Below are positions 28,343 through 35,823 of a DNA stretch of 55,286 nucleotides, one piece after another (the stretch's first letter is position 1; every line of letters starts with the position of its first letter). The notes below the pieces were generated by a model. The model saw nothing but the letters and a program-made list of their open reading frames with translations, searched no databases and had not been told where the DNA came from. Made by a program: the position numbers and the translations under genes. Source of the DNA: Deltaproteobacteria bacterium (lineage in GTDB: Bacteria; Myxococcota_A; Polyangia; Polyangiales; Polyangiaceae); the NCBI GenBank assembly GCA_016209145.1, contig JACQWT010000394.1, positions 1-55,286 on the forward strand, written 5' to 3'.

Positions 28343-29011
28343 ATGCGCACGCCCTTGGCCCTGCTCCGCCTCGCCGCCTTCGCCCTGCTCCTGCTCGCCC
28401 CCGGCCTCGCCGCGGCCGGGCCGGTCGCGCCGCTTCCGTCCCCGGCGGGCGGCAAAAGCGCCCTCGCGGTGCGCATCGTCGGCTACACGGGCGGCGTCAA
28501 CGGCGAGATGGTCGTGGAGATCCGGAACACCGGGTCCAAGGCCGAGGTCTTCGGCGCCCAGGGGCTGTACTTCGTGCCGGACGGCAACCCCGAGGTGGCG
28601 CCGCAGCGCCTGGGCGCAGCCGGGCCCTTCCGGCTCCAGGACGACGCCGCGGGGAGTGCTCGGGACAAGCTCGCGCTCGCGCCCCGGGCCACGGCCCAGG
28701 TCCGGCTGCAAGTATTCTGCATCGACTCGCACCGATCGGCCCCCACGGCGCAGCACTCCTTCCACCTTGGCAAGGAGCGGCTGCCCCGCGAGCTGCGTGC
28801 GCAGATCGAGTCCAGGGCGAAAGCCGCGCTCGGCGCGCACGGGGGCAGCATGCCCGCGGCCAAGGCCGCCATCCAGTCGGAGGTGTGGCACGCGCGCGAC
28901 AGCAAGTGGATCCGGCTCGACGGCGAGCGCCGGCACGAGAAGGGCGGCCCGGAGCTACCGTTCCAAGAGCGGCTGCGCCGCGAACGCCGGCCGCTGCCAC
29001 GCCAGCAGTGA
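28343..29011 (+). CDS. Secreted protein of unknown function
   Basis: A 222-residue protein from ATG 28343 with a clear signal peptide (LLRLAAFALLLLAPGLAAAG). The first half is a beta-rich domain (GGKSALAVRIVGYTGGVNGEMVVEI, GLYFVPDGN) with one cysteine in the VFCIDSHR stretch. The second half is helical and charged, ending RLRRERRPLPRQQ. It may resemble the periplasmic domain called DUF4384-like or similar, but I do not recognise it. Any promoter would lie in the 28-bp-repeat region. Confidence 0.65.
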   Translation: MRTPLALLRLAAFALLLLAPGLAAAGPVAPLPSPAGGKSALAVRIVGYTGGVNGEMVVEIRNTGSKAEVFGAQGLYFVPDGNPEVAPQRLGAAGPFRLQDDAAGSARDKLALAPRATAQVRLQVFCIDSHRSAPTAQHSFHLGKERLPRELRAQIESRAKAALGAHGGSMPAAKAAIQSEVWHARDSKWIRLDGERRHEKGGPELPFQERLRRERRPLPRQQ

Positions 29012-29098
29012 CGCACACCCCCGCGCGGGCAGCGCACGAAGGGATGGCCGCAGCTACCTCTGGCCTTTCTGCCGGCTTGCGCCGATAATGGATGCACT

Positions 29099-30181
29099 AT
29101 GCGGCGATGGCTTCTAGGCATGGGGTTGGTTGCTCTGGCCCTCGGCGCCTGCGGGCGCTCGGCGCTGCGCGACAGCGAGGCGGCCCTGGCTGCCGGCGGC
29201 GGCGGCGGCAGCAGCAGCACGAGCAGCGGCAGCAGCAGCAGCGGCACGGGGGGCGAGGGCGGCGTGGTCGTGCCCGAGTGCGGCAACGGGCAGTGCACGG
29301 GCGGCGAAACCTGCCAGAGCTGCCCGCCCGACTGCGGCTTCTGCGCCGGCTGCGGGGACGGGATCTGCGACCAGGGCGCGGGCGAGAGCTGCGGCAACTG
29401 CGTGCAGGACTGCGGCGTGTGCCAGACTTGCCCCAACGGCGTGTGCGACGGCGGCGAGACCTGCGGCTCCTGCCCCGTCGATTGCGGCCACTGCGTGACC
29501 TGCGGGGACGGGGCGTGCGACCAGGGCACGGAGAGCTGTGAGACGTGCCCGCTCGACTGCGGGATGTGCCAGAGCTGCGGCAACGGCATCTGCGACCCGA
29601 ACGAGAGCTGCAGCAACTGCCCGGGCGACTGCGGCGTGTGCGACAAGTGCGGCGACGGCTTCTGCAAGCCGCCCGAGGACTGCCTGGTCTGCGCGCCCGA
29701 CTGCGGCGCCTGCGAGCAGTGCAACAACGGCAACTGCCAGCCCGGGCTGGAGGACTGCTACACCTGCCCGCAGGACTGCGGCAAGTGCCCCGGCTGCGGC
29801 GACGGGCTGTGCACCGGTTCGGAGACCTGCGCCTCCTGCCAGAACGACTGCGGCGTGTGCGCCGTCTGCCCCAACGGCGTTTGCGAGGACTACGAGACGT
29901 GCAGCATCTGCCCGGAGGACTGCGGCAAGTGCGAGCAGATCGGCTGCTTCGAGGTCGTGATGTGCTCCATGGGCTGCATCGACATGAACTCGAACCCGCC
30001 CAAGTTCAGCGTGACCTGCGTCGCGAACTGCGTGTCCAAGGGCTGCGCCGACGTGCAGTTCTTCGTCGACCAGGTGCTAAGCTGCGCCGTCATGCACTTG
30101 CAGGAGTGCGGTGGCGATCTCGGCTGCCTGCAGAACTACTGCGGGGCCGAGCTGGCCGCCTGCCTCGGAGCGGAGTGCTGA
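29099..30181 (+). CDS. Nine-repeat Cys-rich lipoprotein
   Basis: A 360-residue lipoprotein (lipobox ALALGACG), Gly/Ser linker, then nine tandem repeats of 22-26 residues with the pattern C-x-N/D-G-x-C-x6-8-C-x2-C-x3-D-C-G-x-C (for example CGNGICDPNESCSNC). Six cysteines per repeat suggest a disulfide-linked rod. A separate C-terminal domain of about 80 residues carries eleven or so cysteines (CSMGCIDMN, CVANCVSKGCAD, CGGDLGCLQNYCG). The repeats match those in the lipoprotein at 5.5 kb. Repeats of this type occur in Myxococcota surface proteins. A low-scale periodicity of about 70 bp at DNA level comes from them and is not a CRISPR array. Confidence 0.85.
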   Translation: MRRWLLGMGLVALALGACGRSALRDSEAALAAGGGGGSSSTSSGSSSSGTGGEGGVVVPECGNGQCTGGETCQSCPPDCGFCAGCGDGICDQGAGESCGNCVQDCGVCQTCPNGVCDGGETCGSCPVDCGHCVTCGDGACDQGTESCETCPLDCGMCQSCGNGICDPNESCSNCPGDCGVCDKCGDGFCKPPEDCLVCAPDCGACEQCNNGNCQPGLEDCYTCPQDCGKCPGCGDGLCTGSETCASCQNDCGVCAVCPNGVCEDYETCSICPEDCGKCEQIGCFEVVMCSMGCIDMNSNPPKFSVTCVANCVSKGCADVQFFVDQVLSCAVMHLQECGGDLGCLQNYCGAELAACLGAEC

Positions 30182-30200
30182 TCCCGCGGCCGGCCCGCCC

Positions 30201-31241
30201 ATGACAGAGCGGTTCTTCTCCACGCCTTCCGGCCCGGACGAGGTGCACTTCGATCGGCTCTTTCGGCCGACCTCGTTCGACGAGTACGTCGGCCAGGAGA
30301 GGCACGTCGCCAACCTGCGCGTCTTCGTGGAGGCGGCCCGGCGCCGCGGCGAGCCGCTCGATCACCTGCTCCTGTGCGGACCGCCCGGCTTGGGCAAGAC
30401 CACGCTGGCCCACGTCGTGGCGCGGGCGATGGCGGTGGCGCTGCACTCGACCAGCGGGCCGGCCATCGAGCACAAGGGCGCGCTGGCCGGCCTGCTGACC
30501 AAGGTGGAGCTCGGCGAGGTGTTGTTCATCGACGAGATCCACCGGCTCGGCCCCGCGGTCGAGGAAAGCCTGTACCCGGCCATCGAGACCTTCCAGATCG
30601 ATCTGATGACGGGCGACGGCCCGCACGCCACCACCATCCGGCTGCCGCTCCGCCCCTTTTGCCTCATCGGGGCCACCACGCGCACCGGGCTGCTCACGGC
30701 GCCCCTGCTCTCGCGCTTCGGCCACGTGATAAGACTCGACTTCTACCCGGTGGAGGAGTTGGTGCGCATCGTAGAGCGCAGCGCCCGACTGCTGGGGGCG
30801 CCGATCGACGCCGCCGGCGCGCTCGAGATCGCCCGCCGCTCGCGCGGCACGCCCCGCGTCGCCAACCGCCTGCTGCGCCGCGTGCGCGACTTCGCCGACG
30901 TGCGCGGCTCGGGCCGGATCGATGCCGCCATCGTGCGCACCACGGCGGAGGCGCTGGAGATCGACGCGGCCGGCCTGGACGCCATGGACCGGCGCCTGCT
31001 CGGCATCATCATCGACGACTACGACGGCGGGCCGGTGGGCATCGAGACGCTGTCGGCCGCCCTGAGCGAGCCGCGCGGCACGCTGGAGGACGTCTACGAG
31101 CCGTACCTGTTGCAGCAGGGCTCGCTCGGACGGACGCCGCGCGGCCGGATTGCCACCCGCAGGGCGCACGAGCACCTGGGCCGGCCCTACCGGCAGGCCG
31201 AGCAGGCCACGCCGGAGGACGAGCAGGGGGAGTTGTTCTGA
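30201..31241 (+). CDS. ruvB: Holliday junction branch migration ATPase RuvB
   Basis: A 346-residue protein of normal RuvB length. Start ATG 30201 gives the usual SGPDEVHFDRLFRPTSFDEYVGQ; Walker A is GPPGLGKTT (about residue 63), Walker B FIDEIHRL, sensor GATTRTGLLTAPLLSRFG, and the C-terminal winged helix has IETLSAALSEPRGTLEDVYEPYLLQQG ending RRAHEHLG. RuvB drives branch migration with RuvA and RuvC, which are not adjacent here. It is followed within 5 bp by a dispersed hairpin repeat. Confidence 0.95.
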   Translation: MTERFFSTPSGPDEVHFDRLFRPTSFDEYVGQERHVANLRVFVEAARRRGEPLDHLLLCGPPGLGKTTLAHVVARAMAVALHSTSGPAIEHKGALAGLLTKVELGEVLFIDEIHRLGPAVEESLYPAIETFQIDLMTGDGPHATTIRLPLRPFCLIGATTRTGLLTAPLLSRFGHVIRLDFYPVEELVRIVERSARLLGAPIDAAGALEIARRSRGTPRVANRLLRRVRDFADVRGSGRIDAAIVRTTAEALEIDAAGLDAMDRRLLGIIIDDYDGGPVGIETLSAALSEPRGTLEDVYEPYLLQQGSLGRTPRGRIATRRAHEHLGRPYRQAEQATPEDEQGELF

Positions 31242-31245
31242 GGGT

Positions 31246-31342
31246 ATGCGTTCACGCATTGCGGCGCTGGCAACGACGGCTCGCCGAGTCGGCCGCGATC
31301 GCGGCTTACGTCCTCGGCCCGGGTCCTCGCGTACAGGAGTAG
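31246..31342 (+). repeat. Dispersed hairpin repeat, copy 2
   Basis: Begins just after the ruvB stop (ATGCGTTCACGCATT...), shares CAACGACGGCTCGCCGAGTC and CGCGATCGCGGCT with copy 1 at 14.5 kb, and ends at GTACAGGAGTAG. It is related to the MITE copies through the core hairpin but is a separate subfamily. It is fused to the truncated gene that follows. Confidence 0.7.
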
Positions 31343-31653
31343 AGGCTCCGGGATGGGCGGCGATCGAGAAGGACGCCAAAGAGGGCAAGCTCGACTGGCG
31401 GCTGTTCGATCGCGACGCTTGGGTGCTGGTGCGCGGGAAAGAGGCGCCGACGTGCTACGAGGGCTTTGTGCCGGAATTGCCGGCCGACGGCGTGTACGTC
31501 GATCACCAGGGCAGGCCGGCCTACGTCGTGGGCGGCCGGGAAGTCGCCGGGCCGCGCGAGGTGATTGCGGCGTTGGGCCCGCAAGCGGAGGAGCTCCTCC
31601 AGAAGCTGGGCGACCCCGACGCCGTGCTCGAGCGGCTGGGCCGGGCGTTCTGA
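31343..31653 (+). pseudogene. 3' fragment of an unidentified gene
   Basis: About 100 residues in natural codon use (AAIEKDAKEGKLDWRLFDRD, then WVLVRGKEAPTCYEGF, GVYVDHQGRPAYVVGG, LQKLGDPDAVLERLGRAF) without a start codon; the frame opens directly out of the hairpin repeat. I infer that the repeat or a deletion removed the 5' end. No family recognised. Confidence 0.5.
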
Positions 31654-31708
31654 TCTACCAGGTCAGAGAATCGATGCGCTTCGGCACAGAAAGCCGGCCG
31701 GCCAGGGC

Positions 31709-31730
31709 GAACGGGGTTGGGGCCCCGTTC
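31709..31730. repeat. Perfect 8-bp-stem hairpin
   Basis: GAACGGGG TTGGGG CCCCGTTC. The MITE copy C is inserted directly at its right edge, splitting it from the hairpins that follow. Confidence 0.7.
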
Positions 31731-31734
31731 GCGG

Positions 31735-31877
31735 CATACGCGTTAAGCGAGAATCCCTCGATAGCAACGACGGCGGCCGATCCATCCGCGCGGGCCGGCT
31801 TACGTCCTCGCGCCGGGCCCTCACGTACAGGAGTACGCTCGGGCCCGGCGCTGCGGGCGCGCTCGGCCGGCGCTATG
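31735..31877 (+). mobile_element. MITE-like element, copy C (143 bp) with 11-bp target duplication
   Basis: Starts CATACGCGTTAAGC like copy A and ends GCGCTATG. It is flanked by the identical 11-mer CCCGTTCGCGG at 31724-31734 and 31878-31888. The interior is nearly identical to copy A through the hairpin and CTCGGCCGGCGC; copy C then lacks about 37 bp before the terminal TATG. Two insertions with different perfect duplications of equal length indicate true transposition. Confidence 0.85.
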
Positions 31878-31891
31878 CCCGTTCGCGGGGT

Positions 31892-32072
31892 CTGGGGCGA
31901 AGCCCCAGCGTGGAACTCTCCCGCGGACGGCACCCCTTAGTCCACAGCGCACAGCGGCCGCGGTGCGTTGCTGCTTGCGTCCGCCCGCTCCGTTCCCGCG
32001 GGCGTGTCGCCCCGATTCCGCGGCTGCGCGGAATCGACAATCAAACGCGCTTGGGTTGCGGGCGAAGCCCGC
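31892..32072. repeat. Cluster of GC-rich hairpins downstream of the UbiB-like gene
   Basis: Three strong stem-loops: CTGGGGC-GAA-GCCCCAG (31892-31908), GATTCCGCG-GCTG-CGCGGAATC (32014-32035) and GCGGGC-GAA-GCCCGC (32058-32072). The first and last share a GGGCGAAGCCC core. They lie after the stop of the minus-strand UbiB-like gene and could terminate or protect its mRNA; no T-run is present. Nothing coding is seen in the rest of 31889-32083. Confidence 0.6.
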
Positions 32073-32083
32073 GCTATGGGCGG

Positions 32084-33775
32084 TCAGCGCCGCCTTCGCG
32101 CCCGGCGCCTGCGGGCGGCAGCGCGCTGGCGCCACATCGAGCCCAGGAGCAGCACGGCGAAGACGCCCGCGGCCGCGACGCAGGCCCGGGCCGCGGGCCT
32201 CAGACCGCGCAGCTCCAGCAGCAGCGCGGCGACGAACCCGGCGGCGGCGAACAGGGCCCAGATGAGCTGGTGGCCCAAGGCGTAGAGCAGCTCGGCCGGC
32301 TCCTCGATGCCGCGGAAACGCACTTCCATGTCGCCGCGCAGGGAGCGCGAGATCAAGCGGCGGGCCTCGCCGGGCAGCGAGAGGGCCGCCACCAGGCCGT
32401 CGCGGCCGACCTTCACGAGGAACTGCGACCAGTCGCCCTGCTCGCCCAGGATGAACTGCTGCAAGTAGGGCGTAATCACGCTCATCGGGTTCATCCCCGG
32501 ATCGAGGTGGGTGCACAGGCCCATGAGCAGCAGCACCGTGCGCTCCAGGAAGACGTACTCCTTGGGCACGTGGAATGCGGTGGTCAGATCGCGGATGGAG
32601 ATGTCCATCTTGCGCAGATCCGCCAGGTTCTCAAGACTACGCTGGGGATCGATCTTGATGTCCTGCAGCGAGAGCTTGTCCAGGGGAAACTCGACCACGA
32701 GCTTGCCGTGGAAGTAGGTGACGACCTTCTCGAAGACCTCCGAATCGTCGGCCCGGGCGATGAAGCCCATGTGCTTCATCGAGGCGATGATCTTGTCGAC
32801 GTCGTTGATGAGCACGCCCTGGAGGAAGTCGATGATGCCGCGGCGCATCGTGTCGCTCAGCACCGCCACGGCGCCGAAGTCGACGAACACGATGCGGGGA
32901 TCGGCGGCCCTGTCCGCCGCAGGCTCGATCAGCAGGTTGCCCGGGTGCGGATCGGCGTGATAGACGCCGTCGCGGAAGATCTGCTTGCAGTAGGCTTCGA
33001 TCACCCGCTGCGCCAGCCGCGGCCGGTCGATGCCCAGCTCGTCGAGGCGCTCTGTGGCGCTTATCTTGACGCCGTCGATGAGCTCGGTGGTGAGCACGCG
33101 CGCGCTCGTCAGCTCCCAGTGCACGCGCGGGAAGCCGATGCCGGGCTCCGCGGCCAGGTTGCCGGCGATCCTCTCGATGTTCCGGCCCTCGGCCACGAAA
33201 TCGAGCTCCTGGGCGATCATGTCGCTGATCTCGGCGTGCACGGTTTCCAGGCCGTAGTCGCCCACGAAGAGCTCGATGATGCGGAAGATGCGCCGGAAGG
33301 TGTGCAGATCGACGCGCACGATCCGTTCGATCTCCGGGTACTGGATTTTGACCGCCACCTTCTCGCCGGAGCGCAGCCGCGCCACGTGGACCTGGCCGAT
33401 TGAGGCCGAGGAGATGGGGCTGGGGCTGATCTCGGCGAAGATCTCCTCCGGCTCCCGGCCGAACTCCTCGCGCAGCCGCCGGGCGATGTCCTCGTAGGGG
33501 TGGGGCGGGATCTGGTCCTGCAAGCCTTCGAGCTCCTCGCGGAACTCGGCCGGCAGGAAGTTGGTCATGATGCTGATGAGCTGCCCCACCTTGATGAACA
33601 TCCCCTTGAGCTCGAGGATGGTGCGCTCGATGCGGCGGGCGTTGCGCTTGTGCAGGCGCAAGAGGTGCGTCTGGTAGCGCCGCCGCGGCATGAAGTGGCC
33701 GAGCAGGCGCAGCAAGAGGTAGCTCGCAATCACCACGAAGGTGGTGGTGTAGGCCTTGACGAAGCGGCTGCGCAT
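32084..33775 (-). CDS. ABC1/UbiB-family atypical kinase, membrane protein
   Basis: A 563-residue UbiB-family protein. Motifs in order: KGMFIKVGQLIS (KxGQ), ASIGQVHVARL (Ala-rich nucleotide loop), VAVKIQYPEIER (Lys), HADPHPGNLL and IVFVDFGAV (metal site). Two hydrophobic helices close the protein (LIWALFAAAGFVAALLLEL and CVAAAGVFAVLLLGSM), as in UbiB/ADCK proteins involved in quinone biosynthesis or lipid handling. ATG 33775 gives a short membrane-proximal N-terminus; the track's longer start is a shadow of the lipoprotein next door. Confidence 0.9.
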   Translation of the reverse strand: MRSRFVKAYTTTFVVIASYLLLRLLGHFMPRRRYQTHLLRLHKRNARRIERTILELKGMFIKVGQLISIMTNFLPAEFREELEGLQDQIPPHPYEDIARRLREEFGREPEEIFAEISPSPISSASIGQVHVARLRSGEKVAVKIQYPEIERIVRVDLHTFRRIFRIIELFVGDYGLETVHAEISDMIAQELDFVAEGRNIERIAGNLAAEPGIGFPRVHWELTSARVLTTELIDGVKISATERLDELGIDRPRLAQRVIEAYCKQIFRDGVYHADPHPGNLLIEPAADRAADPRIVFVDFGAVAVLSDTMRRGIIDFLQGVLINDVDKIIASMKHMGFIARADDSEVFEKVVTYFHGKLVVEFPLDKLSLQDIKIDPQRSLENLADLRKMDISIRDLTTAFHVPKEYVFLERTVLLLMGLCTHLDPGMNPMSVITPYLQQFILGEQGDWSQFLVKVGRDGLVAALSLPGEARRLISRSLRGDMEVRFRGIEEPAELLYALGHQLIWALFAAAGFVAALLLELRGLRPAARACVAAAGVFAVLLLGSMWRQRAAARRRRARRRR

Positions 33776-33780
33776 GGTGA

Positions 33781-34164
33781 CTAGTCGAGCGAGACGTGCA
33801 GCGTGTACTTCCCGGACAGCGCCTTGCCGTCCGCGACGGCGATCCAGTCCGGCCCGCCCCCGGGTCCCTGCCGCACCGGCCCGGGCGAGCCCGCGCCGGC
33901 GCTCCGGCGCTCGCCGTCGGCGGGCGCGTCGTAGACGAAGTCCTTGTCGTAGGTGAACGCGCACGAGCTCGGCACGCCGCCGCCCGTCCCGCCGCCGCCC
34001 TGCAGGCCGCCACCTGTGCCGGCGCCGCCTTCACCGCCCGTTGCGCCGGCTCCGGCCGCACCGCTGCCCGGGCTGCCCAACGGCGGGCTCGCCGCCCGGT
34101 CCTCCCCGCCCCCGCAGCCGGCGAGGAGCAGGGCGAGGCCAAGGACGAGCAGGGGCCGAGACAT
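33781..34164 (-). CDS. Small Gly-rich lipoprotein
   Basis: A 127-residue lipoprotein with lipobox LALLLAGCGGG, a Gly/Ala linker of about 45 residues, and a short domain (SSCAFTYDKDFVYDAP, KYTLHVSLD). It ends 5 bp before the UbiB-like start and may be co-transcribed. No family known; similar to the small lipoprotein at 35.3 kb in size and linker. Confidence 0.65.
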   Translation of the reverse strand: MSRPLLVLGLALLLAGCGGGEDRAASPPLGSPGSGAAGAGATGGEGGAGTGGGLQGGGGTGGGVPSSCAFTYDKDFVYDAPADGERRSAGAGSPGPVRQGPGGGPDWIAVADGKALSGKYTLHVSLD

Positions 34165-34245
34165 GACGGGGGCAGGGTAGCACCATGGCCGGAGCGAGGG
34201 CAGGGCCGCGCGCGAGCGCCATGGCGGGCCGCGCGTGGCGGCGGC

Positions 34246-34776
34246 TCAGCGCGGCATCGTCGACGCGATGGTCTGGATGCCGAGGAACATCGGCAAAGGC
34301 TCACCGGCGAGCAGCCCTTCCCGCGCGCCTTCGAGCGGCATGAACCCGAGTGCCTCGTAGAAACGGACCGCGCCGGACTTGGCGTCGGTCACAACGCCGA
34401 CGCAGCCCAATTTATCGCGCTGCTCGATCGCCAGCGCGAGGACGTGGCGCAGCAGCGCCTTGCCGATGCCCAGCCCTTGGGCGCGCGTGTCCACGCCTAG
34501 GCGAGCAAGCCGAAGCACGGGCAGCGGGTAGCCCGGAAGGCGTCGACGCAGGCGGGCGCTGGGGATGCTCGCGCGTTCGAGCGACGACGCGGCGACGGTG
34601 GCGAAGCCCACGATGCGCCCGAATACGACGGCCACGTACGTGACCGCAAGGTGCAGCTTGAACTGGTTCTGGCCCGCGTAGTGCGCGAAGAACCGGTCTA
34701 GATCGGCCTGCCCGCACGAGAAGGCGTTCCGATCATCGTCCCGGCGCAGCGGGCGGATCTCAACGGCCTTGACCAC
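34246..34776 (-). CDS. GNAT acetyltransferase, probable type II toxin (TacT-like)
   Basis: A 176-residue GNAT-fold protein: an N-terminal EIRPLRRDDDRNAFSCGQADLDRFF, characteristic of the tRNA-acetylating TacT/AtaT toxin group, RLARLGVDTRAQGLGIGKALLRHVL with the acetyl-CoA pyrophosphate loop (QGLGIG), and AVRFYEALGFMPL. Its start overlaps the 3' end of a small DNA-binding-type gene by 17 bp, the usual toxin-antitoxin order. TacT-type toxins acetylate aminoacyl-tRNA and block translation; activity here is inferred. Confidence 0.8.
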   Translation of the reverse strand: MVKAVEIRPLRRDDDRNAFSCGQADLDRFFAHYAGQNQFKLHLAVTYVAVVFGRIVGFATVAASSLERASIPSARLRRRLPGYPLPVLRLARLGVDTRAQGLGIGKALLRHVLALAIEQRDKLGCVGVVTDAKSGAVRFYEALGFMPLEGAREGLLAGEPLPMFLGIQTIASTMPR

Positions 34777-35035
34777 GCATCAGCTCACGAAGGGCCTTGG
34801 TTGGAGCGGGCGGGTTCTCGATCAGCTCGACGATTCGGTCGAAGACCTTGTCCTCGAGCACGAGACGGGCCGGAATGAGCGCCTCATCGGGCAGGTCACG
34901 GCGGGACTCCAGGAAGTAGAGCAGCGCCTGCTCGACGACGAAGTTCTTCTTGAGCCCGTGGCTTTCGGTGAAGCGGTCGAGCCTCTCCTTGGTGGCTACC
35001 GAGATCGTGGCCGAGATCTGGGACTGCTCGCTCAT
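34760..35035 (-). CDS. RHH-type antitoxin of the GNAT toxin
   Basis: A 91-residue protein from ATG 35035, which has GGGAGG five bases upstream. QISATISVATKERLDRFTESHG is a ribbon-helix-helix start, FVVEQALLYFLESR the second helix, and the C-terminal tail (IVELIENPPAPTKALRELM) should mask the toxin's active site. It is likely autoregulated through the operator upstream. The track start at 35092 adds a non-homologous extension and is rejected. Confidence 0.75.
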   Translation of the reverse strand: MSEQSQISATISVATKERLDRFTESHGLKKNFVVEQALLYFLESRRDLPDEALIPARLVLEDKVFDRIVELIENPPAPTKALRELMRGQGR

Positions 35036-35062
35036 CGTCGCCTCCCACGTCGGCCATACAGG

Positions 35063-35080
35063 AACCATGACCAACCATGG
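35063..35080. promoter_or_regulatory. Candidate operator of the GNAT toxin-antitoxin pair
   Basis: Two AACCATG copies start at 35063 and 35073, exactly one helical turn apart, 28 bp upstream of the antitoxin start, next to an A-rich stretch (AAAAAC). RHH repressors bind such closely repeated half-sites. Confidence 0.4.
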
Positions 35081-35252
35081 AAAAACTAGCACGGCAGTGG
35101 CCGGGGGGCAAGGTCATCGGTTCATCTCAGCGCCCTGGACAGAGACGGGCCGGTCGTGAAAGCATGGGCCTTACGGCCAGGCGTGGTCGCGCTCCGCTCG
35201 TGAGGAGCGGCGGCCGCCAGGATGCCGTGTTGGAGCGAACACGGTGGAAGCG

Positions 35253-35795
35253 ATGCGACATGCGGTGGCAATCGCCTTGATGGGGCTCTGGGCCTGCGGC
35301 GGCGACGGGGGCGAGGCCGGCTCCGGCGGCGGATCTGGCGGTGGATCCGGCGGCGGCGAGGCGCACGAGCTGTACGTGCGCGCGCAGGTGACCGTGAACC
35401 AGGACGCTCCGTTCGCGTTCGACGAGATCTGCTCGGTCCACTCGAGCACGATCGAGGGCAAGGTGCTCTGGGGCCTGGATGCCAAGGACACCGATCGTCC
35501 CTTCGGCATCGGCTTCTCGTGGAACCAGGACTACGTCACGGGTCCCGGGACCTTCCAGGCGAACGAGGGATCTGGCGACTTCATGGTCTGGTTCGTGCGC
35601 GCGCACCCTACCGATCCGTCGAAGGTGCGCCTGTCCGGCGTGGGGCAGGGCAGCGTGACGTTCGAGGAGCTCGCCTATGCGCCCGGCAGCTCCATCGCGG
35701 GAACGTTCGACGGGCTCGTCATGGAGCGCGACGACGAAGAGGAGAAGATCCGCATCACGGCCGACGACGGCTCCTTCCGTTGTCGGGTGCCTTGA
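35253..35795 (+). CDS. Small Gly/Ser-linker lipoprotein
   Basis: A 180-residue lipoprotein from ATG 35253 (GTG 35244 is possible). Lipobox LMGLWACGG, linker GSGGGSGGGSGGG, then a beta-rich domain of about 140 residues (LYVRAQVTVNQDAPFAFDE, FGIGFSWNQDY, KIRITADDGSFRCRVP) with two cysteines likely paired. No family recognised. It converges on the S1 protein gene, 28 bp away. Confidence 0.65.
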   Translation: MRHAVAIALMGLWACGGDGGEAGSGGGSGGGSGGGEAHELYVRAQVTVNQDAPFAFDEICSVHSSTIEGKVLWGLDAKDTDRPFGIGFSWNQDYVTGPGTFQANEGSGDFMVWFVRAHPTDPSKVRLSGVGQGSVTFEELAYAPGSSIAGTFDGLVMERDDEEEKIRITADDGSFRCRVP

Positions 35796-35823
35796 GCCCG
35801 CGCCCGCCGAAAGCGGATCGAGC

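Noticed and set aside
29270-29940. Regular about 70-bp periodicity that could suggest a CRISPR array
   Set aside because: It is coding: nine Cys-rich protein repeats with diverged DNA, no constant repeat and no spacers.
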